DNA of 10,038 nt from Actinomycetota bacterium. GTDB taxonomy: Bacteria; Actinomycetota; Thermoleophilia; RBG-16-64-13. Shown piece by piece: positions 6,545 to 10,038 of this stretch (positions are counted from its first letter, which is position 1; each line of letters begins with the position of its first letter). The notes beneath the pieces are model-generated. The model had not been told where the DNA came from. It did no database searches and saw only the letters and a list, made by a program, of their open reading frames with translations. Location of the stretch: positions 1,501 through 11,538 of the forward strand of contig JAMDDA010000060.1 in assembly GCA_023488925.1 (NCBI GenBank). Reading direction: 5' to 3'. Made by a program: the position numbers and the translations under genes.

Positions 6545-7006
6545 ATGGCCGAAGACAAGGAGCCACGGGTCGCCGGCGGCGAAGCCCCGGTCGCCCCCGG
6601 ACCCGAGTCGGGCGTCCCCGCTCGGGAGCATCCCCGTCCGCCTCACACTTCCGAGGAGCTCGAACTCATCCGCCGGTACGCCCTGCTGGCCGCGGCCACG
6701 GCTTCGGGCCTGAAAGGGGAGGATATCCGCATACTCGACATGCACGGCCTGGTGACCTACACGGACTACCTGGTGGTCTGCTCCGGCCGCAGTGTCCGCC
6801 AGACCCGGCGCATCGCCGAGGAGGTGGCACTGAAACTCAAGAAAGAGTTGGGCCTCGTGCCGAGCCACGCCGAGGGGGAGGCCCACGGCGAATGGATCCT
6901 TCTCGACTACCTTGACTTCATCGTGCACGTGTTCACGCCCGAGGCGCGCCGGTTCTACCGCCTCGACGTGCTCTGGAAAGAAGCGCCGGCGGAGGTCATC
7001 GAATGA
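6545..7006 (+). CDS. rsfS: Ribosomal silencing factor RsfS (Iojap family)
   Basis: RsfS binds ribosomal protein uL14 on the 50S subunit and blocks joining of the 30S, which slows translation when nutrients run short. The 153-residue product starts with about 36 residues rich in Glu, Pro, Gly and Ala that are not part of the family core. The core then follows: LIRRYALLAAATASGLKGED, TYTDYLVVCSGRSVRQTRRI, a GEWILLDYLDFIVHVFTPEA segment and RFYRLDVLW. These match the conserved positions of the family. ATG at 6545 lies 8 bases after the guaA stop with a weak GAGAG upstream. An in-frame ATG at 6527, inside guaA, is possible but has no binding site. rsfS usually sits beside nadD; here it follows guaA. 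Confidence 0.94.
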   Translation: MAEDKEPRVAGGEAPVAPGPESGVPAREHPRPPHTSEELELIRRYALLAAATASGLKGEDIRILDMHGLVTYTDYLVVCSGRSVRQTRRIAEEVALKLKKELGLVPSHAEGEAHGEWILLDYLDFIVHVFTPEARRFYRLDVLWKEAPAEVIE

Positions 7007-7029
7007 GCGGGCCGCCGCGGCGGGCCCGC
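7007..7029 (+). terminator. GC-rich hairpin directly after rsfS
   Basis: GCGGGCC at 7007-7013 pairs perfectly with GGCCCGC at 7023-7029, and the 9-base loop is itself self-complementary. It begins on the base after the rsfS stop codon. No T-run follows, so it may act as a weak or Rho-assisted terminator or protect the mRNA 3' end. Confidence 0.45.
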
Positions 7030-7076
7030 CGGCTCCCCGCACGCCTGTCGGGGGCGCCGGGGCGGCGATCGTTCGG

Positions 7077-7105
7077 TTGCACCGCCTGGGAGCAGCGGGT
7101 ATAAT
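7077..7105 (+). promoter_or_regulatory. Sigma-70-type promoter of the tRNA-Ala gene
   Basis: TTGCAC (7077-7082) and a perfect TATAAT (7100-7105) are separated by exactly 17 bases. Transcription would start near 7112, about 11 bases before the mature tRNA. This is the closest match to the full -35/-10 consensus in the window and fits the strong expression needed for a stable RNA. Confidence 0.85.
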
Positions 7106-7122
7106 CCACCCCCGCTGTACGT

Positions 7123-7198
7123 GGGGGTATAGCTCAGCTGGGAGAGCGCGACGCTGGCAGCGTTGAGGCCAGGGGTTCGAGTCCCCTTACCTCCACCA
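7123..7198 (+). tRNA. tRNA-Ala (anticodon GGC), CCA encoded
   Basis: The 76-base sequence folds as a full cloverleaf. The acceptor stem is GGGGGTA (7123-7129) with TACCTCC (7188-7194). The D stem is GCTC/GAGC. The anticodon stem is CGACG/CGTTG around the loop CTGGCAG, which gives anticodon GGC. The variable loop has 5 bases, and the T arm is AGGGG-TTCGAGT-CCCCT. The third acceptor pair is G-U (G3-U70), the main identity mark read by alanyl-tRNA synthetase, which agrees with the anticodon. A73 and a genomic CCA end the gene. It decodes GCC and GCU. Confidence 0.96.
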
Positions 7199-7213
7199 TA
7201 GTTTCGATCTTCG

Positions 7214-7249
7214 AACCAAAGGCCCCGCCCCAGGTGGGGTTCTTGGTTT
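7214..7249 (+). terminator. Terminator-like hairpin after tRNA-Ala
   Basis: AACCAA (7214-7219) pairs with TTGGTT (7243-7248), and inside it CCCC (7223-7226) pairs with GGGG (7236-7239). It starts 16 bases after the CCA. The descending arm ends in a short TTT and no longer T-run follows, so termination strength is unclear. Confidence 0.5.
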
Positions 7250-7510
7250 CCTGAGATAGAATCGCCTTGGTACTGCGGAGCCCGGCTCGCCTGGCCTTGC
7301 GGGTCCGGGTCTCTGGCACCTGGCCGTTCAGCGGGTTCAGATCGAGCAGGATGGCAAGGGGCTCTGCCAGGAGCCGGTCGGGCAACAGCCATCTGGGATC
7401 CCTCCATCCAAGGTCCTCACGACGGAAGAAGTGGTGGACGGGTGAGGTCTCATGAGGCCGGCATGGTCTTCACAAGGCCGGTGCCGCAGCAACCTGCAGG
7501 TGAGGTGTCG

Positions 7511-7558
7511 CCGCCGGTTGAATAATGGGGCAAATCCGCCGGTCGAAAACTGAGCCAC
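7511..7558. repeat. Tandem pair of about 14-bp repeats resembling IS21-family ends
   Basis: CCGCCGGTTGAATA at 7511-7524 and CCGCCGGTCGAAAA at 7536-7549 match at 12 of 14 bases and are 25 bases apart. The second copy continues into CTGAGCCAC. Read on the minus strand this gives GTGGCTCAGTTTTCGACCGG, which resembles the repeated transposase-binding sequences at the ends of IS21 (istA/istB) elements as I remember them. No istA or istB coding sequence is visible, so this would be a solo end or remnant. Confidence 0.4.
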
Positions 7559-7607
7559 TCCTCTCGTGCCGTTCAGTACCCGCGGTCCCGGTTGTTCACC
7601 GGAAAGA

Positions 7608-7632
7608 TTCCCGACACTACTGATGTCGGGAA
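7608..7632. repeat. Perfect palindrome, 9-bp arms with 7-base loop
   Basis: TTCCCGACA (7608-7616) and TGTCGGGAA (7624-7632) are exact reverse complements around CTACTGA. It lies about 115 bases upstream of the broken hydrolase gene. It could be an operator for a dimeric repressor or an RNA hairpin. On the minus strand it is followed by TCTTTCC, a poor T-run, so terminator function is weakly supported. Confidence 0.5.
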
Positions 7633-7747
7633 GCCCGCGGCGTGGCTTCAACAGCAAAAAGGTCGGGTACGGCGCCGGGTCTCCGTCCGGGGGTGGACCG
7701 GGTACCTGTGTTGCACCCTGTCGCCCACCGACCACCAAGAGGTTGCC

Positions 7748-8244
7748 ATGAACGAGATTCTGCCCGGCGTCTTCCACTGGGTCACGGTACACGATCACAT
7801 CAACATGCCCGTGAGCTCCTACTACCTCGATGGTCCGGAGGGAGCTGTGCTCGTCGACCCGCGGGTACCGGACGAAGGGCTGGATTGGTTCGCAGGTCGC
7901 ACTGTTCCCGACCACGTGTTCTTGACCAACCGCCATCACTATCGCCACAGCGGGGAGTTCGTGAGGGCGTTCGGCTGTCGGGTCTGGTGCCATCGGGACG
8001 GGCTGCACGAGTTCACTCACGGTGAGGAGGTCACGGCTTTCGAGTCCGGGCGGAAGTGGTGAAGCGGGGATTGCTCGCGGCCTTCTCGCGCCTGCTCGAG
8101 CGCGACTTCGACCACCTCCTCTTCGCCCACGGGGCGCCGTGGGTGGGAGGGGGTCGAGAGGCGCTCCCTGCCTTCGTGGAGGCACGGACGGAGGGGGTCG
8201 GCGTAGAGCTCGTCCCGCCCGAAGCAGGCGGTCTCCCGTTCTGA
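7748..8244 (+). pseudogene. Metallo-beta-lactamase-fold hydrolase, disrupted by internal deletion and frameshift
   Basis: The N-terminal half (104 codons from ATG 7748, AAGAGG 5 bases ahead) reads NEILPGVFHWVTVHDHINMP, SSYYLDGPEGAVLVDP, then VFLTNRHHYRHSGEFVRAFG, the N-terminal half of a metallo-beta-lactamase fold. The frame then ends in GRKW and TGA at 8060-8062. The family's C-terminal part continues in the +1-shifted frame from about 8053: EVVKRGLLAAFSRLLERDFDHLLFAHGAPWVGGG, ending at TGA 8242-8244. The central part, with the expected further metal ligands and second beta-sheet, is missing. By comparison with such proteins about 60-70 residues seem lost, with a frame change at the join near 8045-8055. 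The motif HHYRHS differs from the classic HxHxDH, so even intact relatives may be an unusual branch. Function and substrate are unknown. A sequencing indel alone would not explain the lost middle. Confidence 0.75.
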
Positions 8245-8325
8245 GTCGGAATCCAGCGGTCCTCGCGTCTTCATCCTGTCGGTGGCGCCGGGTCGGGAGG
8301 GTCCCCGGCTTCCGTCTGGCCCCGG

Positions 8326-8334
8326 TGGTAGAAT
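8326..8334 (+). promoter_or_regulatory. Putative extended -10 promoter of uvrA
   Basis: TGG followed by TAGAAT (8329-8334) has the TGn extension and five of six consensus bases. Start of transcription would be near 8341, four bases before the uvrA ATG, so the mRNA would have almost no leader. No Shine-Dalgarno sequence precedes the ATG. No convincing LexA box (GAAC-N4-GTTC type) is seen in the 100 bases upstream. Confidence 0.45.
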
Positions 8335-8344
8335 TCTGCTCTCC

Positions 8345-10038
8345 ATGGGCACGAACGAACTTGTCATCCTCGGCGCTCGGGAACACAACCTCAAGGATGT
8401 CTCCCTCCGGCTCCCGCGCGACCGCTTCATCGTCATCACCGGCCTCTCCGGCTCGGGCAAGTCCAGTCTGGCCTTCGACACCATCTACGCCGAAGGGCAG
8501 CGTCGTTATGTGGAGAGCCTGTCGGCTTATGCCCGCCAGTTCCTGGGGCAGATGGACAAGCCCGATGTGGATTCCATCGAGGGGTTGTCGCCGGCCATCT
8601 CCATAGACCAGAAGACCACCTCGCGCAATCCCCGCTCCACCGTGGGCACGGTCACGGAAATCCACGACTACCTGCGCCTGCTCTATGCCCGCATCGGCCA
8701 TCCACACTGCTGGATCTGCGGCCGGCCGATCGAGGGTCAGAGCAAGGAGCAGATCGTGGACCAGATCCTGGGCTTGGAGCCGGGCACGAAGTTCGCCATC
8801 CGGGCACCGCTGGTGCGCGGGCAGAAGGGCTGGCACAAAGACGCCATCGAGCGCGTGCGCCGCGAGGGCTTCACCCGTCTGGAGATCGACGGGCGGCAGT
8901 ACACCACCGACGGCGATCTCCCCGAGCTCGACAAGAACGTGCGGCACGACATCAGCATCGTGGTCGACAGGCTGGTCATGAAGGAGGGCATCCGCCGCCG
9001 TCTCTCCGACTCGGTGGAGACGGCCCTGACCGAGGGCCAGGGGCTCATCGAGGTCGACGTCTACGAACCGACCGGCGGAGGGCAGGAGGAGCGCACCAGT
9101 ATCCTCTTCTCCGAGAACCTGGCCTGTCCCGAGCATGGGGTGTCGCTCCCGGAGATGGCGCCTCGTATCTTCTCCTTCAACTCGCCCCACGGCGCCTGCG
9201 AGACCTGCGGCGGTCTCGGCTCCCGGCGGGAGATCGACCCGACACTGGTCGTGGGCAACCCGGAGCGGTCCATCGCCGAAGGCGTGCTGCTCCCCTGGAG
9301 CACGACCTCCTCCCAGTACTACGAGCAGATCATCCAGGCCCTGGCCGAGAAGTACGAGATAGACGTGGATGCCCCCTGGTGCAGCCTGCCCAAAGAGGTG
9401 CAGGATGCCTTCCTCTACGGCACGAAAGGGGAGCGACTCTACGTTTCCTACGTCAACCGCCGCGGCCTCAAGCGCAGCTACATGACCACCTTCGAAGGCA
9501 TCATCCCCAACCTGGAGAGGCGCTACCGAGAGACCGACTCCGAGTATATGCGGCAGAAGATCGAAGAGTACATGGCGGAGGTGCCCTGCCCGGCCTGCAA
9601 GGGGGCGCGCCTCAAGCCGCAGAGTCTGGCTGTGACGGTGGGAGGACTCAACCTGCACGAGCTCAGTCTGCTCTCGGTGAGCGAGCTGGTGCGTTTTTTG
9701 CGCAACCTCGAGCTCACCGACCGGGAGCGCCTCATCGGGGGACGCGTGCTGAAAGAGATTCTCGAGCGGCTCTCGTTTCTGGAGGCGGTGGGCGTGGGTT
9801 ACCTCAGTCTGCACCGCACGGCGGCCACTCTCTCCGGGGGCGAGGCGCAGCGTATCCGCCTGGCCACGCAGATCGGCTCGAGCCTGGTGGGGGTGCTCTA
9901 TATTCTCGACGAGCCCTCCATTGGTCTGCACCAGCGCGACAACCGCCGGCTGATCGAGACGCTGCTCCGCCTCCGCGATCTGGGCAACACGGTCATCGTG
10001 GTGGAGCACGACGAGGAGACCATGCTGGCCGCCGACCA
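8345..10038 (+). CDS. uvrA: Excinuclease ABC subunit UvrA (3' end outside window)
   Basis: UvrA is the damage-sensing ATPase of nucleotide excision repair; it loads UvrB on damaged DNA. The window holds 564 codons, roughly the first 60% of the protein. Visible are GAREHNLKDVSL, Walker A GLSGSGKS at 33-40, YVESLSAYARQFLGQMDKPD and ISIDQKT. The first zinc module uses C261, H264, C285 and C288 (CPEH then CETC), so one usual Cys is a His. Later come VPCPACKGARLKP, the ABC signature LSGGE at 496-500 and Walker B ILDEPS at 520-525. These complete the first ATPase unit; the second lies beyond the right edge. The start is the ATG at 8345, matching the family N-terminus. A long open frame on the opposite strand across this gene is a codon-bias shadow. 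Confidence 0.97.
   Translation, partial: MGTNELVILGAREHNLKDVSLRLPRDRFIVITGLSGSGKSSLAFDTIYAEGQRRYVESLSAYARQFLGQMDKPDVDSIEGLSPAISIDQKTTSRNPRSTVGTVTEIHDYLRLLYARIGHPHCWICGRPIEGQSKEQIVDQILGLEPGTKFAIRAPLVRGQKGWHKDAIERVRREGFTRLEIDGRQYTTDGDLPELDKNVRHDISIVVDRLVMKEGIRRRLSDSVETALTEGQGLIEVDVYEPTGGGQEERTSILFSENLACPEHGVSLPEMAPRIFSFNSPHGACETCGGLGSRREIDPTLVVGNPERSIAEGVLLPWSTTSSQYYEQIIQALAEKYEIDVDAPWCSLPKEVQDAFLYGTKGERLYVSYVNRRGLKRSYMTTFEGIIPNLERRYRETDSEYMRQKIEEYMAEVPCPACKGARLKPQSLAVTVGGLNLHELSLLSVSELVRFLRNLELTDRERLIGGRVLKEILERLSFLEAVGVGYLSLHRTAATLSGGEAQRIRLATQIGSSLVGVLYILDEPSIGLHQRDNRRLIETLLRLRDLGNTVIVVEHDEETMLAAD

Larger units (their letters stand above)
7250..7747. other. Region without a recognisable intact gene
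   Basis: No gene here can be supported. The minus strand has a short open stretch over about 7255-7440 (including RREDLGWRDPRWLLPDRLLA) that reads like protein, but I cannot place it, and its continuation only runs into the antisense of the tRNA. From 7511 to 7560 there are repeats that resemble insertion-sequence ends. A perfect palindrome lies at 7608-7632. From 7633 to 7740 I see nothing beyond the ribosome binding site AAGAGG (7737-7742) of the next gene. A decayed mobile element is the simplest reading. Confidence 0.5.

Noticed and set aside
5544..6566. Long minus-strand frame opposite guaA and other antisense frames in 5152-6247
   Set aside because: His/Gly-rich shadows opposite a certain guaA gene.
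7134..7385. Minus-strand frame across the tRNA (ending in VRGLEPLASTLPASRSPS)
   Set aside because: This is the well-known false protein produced by reading a tRNA gene backwards; not annotated.
8269..8303. GC-rich inverted repeat GCCGGG/CCCGGC before uvrA
   Set aside because: Six-base GC stem without a T-run; such pairs are expected by chance at this GC content.
7337..10009. Very long open frame on the minus strand opposite uvrA (about 890 codons)
   Set aside because: The plus strand encodes unmistakable UvrA over most of it. The antisense product is rich in His, Gln and Gly without any domain, as expected from GC-biased codons read backwards.
1..10038. CRISPR arrays, toxin-antitoxin pairs, phage genes, defence systems
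   Set aside because: No regularly spaced repeats and no recognisable genes of these kinds on either strand.

Overview
This is a GC-rich, densely coded chromosomal stretch that mostly carries conserved housekeeping genes. The gene content and style point to a high-GC Gram-positive, most likely a deep-branching member of the Actinomycetota: a type-2 OMP decarboxylase, an S11 D,D-carboxypeptidase with no Shine-Dalgarno sequence, extended -10 promoters, and a UvrA zinc module with His in place of one Cys. This placement is an inference; no 16S rRNA or similar marker is present.

Layout. (1) 1-1527, plus strand: pyrF, whose reading frame runs off the left edge through a piece that looks like a B12-binding domain, then a LysM-type membrane-anchored protein 3 bases downstream. 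(2) 1528-1657: a gap between convergent genes with a 28-bp direct repeat. (3) 1658-2783, minus strand: a two-gene operon of a multi-pass membrane protein and an unrecognised 107-residue protein. (4) 2772-2829: a compact divergent promoter region in which both directions use the same extended -10 sequence. (5) 2829-7006, plus strand: a tight four-gene run, a D-alanyl-D-alanine carboxypeptidase, a FruK/PfkB-type sugar-phosphate kinase, GMP synthase (guaA) and ribosomal silencing factor RsfS, with gaps of 28, -4 and 8 bases, ending in a GC-rich hairpin. (6) 7077-7249: a tRNA-Ala(GGC) gene with its own consensus promoter and a terminator-like hairpin. (7) 7250-8244: a disturbed region with possible insertion-sequence end repeats, a perfect 9-bp-stem palindrome and a metallo-beta-lactamase-fold gene that has lost its middle. 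(8) 8345-10038: the 5' part of uvrA, which runs off the right edge.

Together the genes serve pyrimidine and purine nucleotide synthesis (pyrF, guaA), cell-wall maturation (the carboxypeptidase, probably the LysM protein), sugar-phosphate metabolism, control of ribosome activity, translation (tRNA) and DNA repair (uvrA). I did not find a complete novel system. The points most worth a second look are the chimeric N-terminus of pyrF, the apparent AUC start codon behind a perfect Shine-Dalgarno sequence, the mirrored divergent promoter with a leaderless carboxypeptidase gene, and the scarred region after the tRNA.
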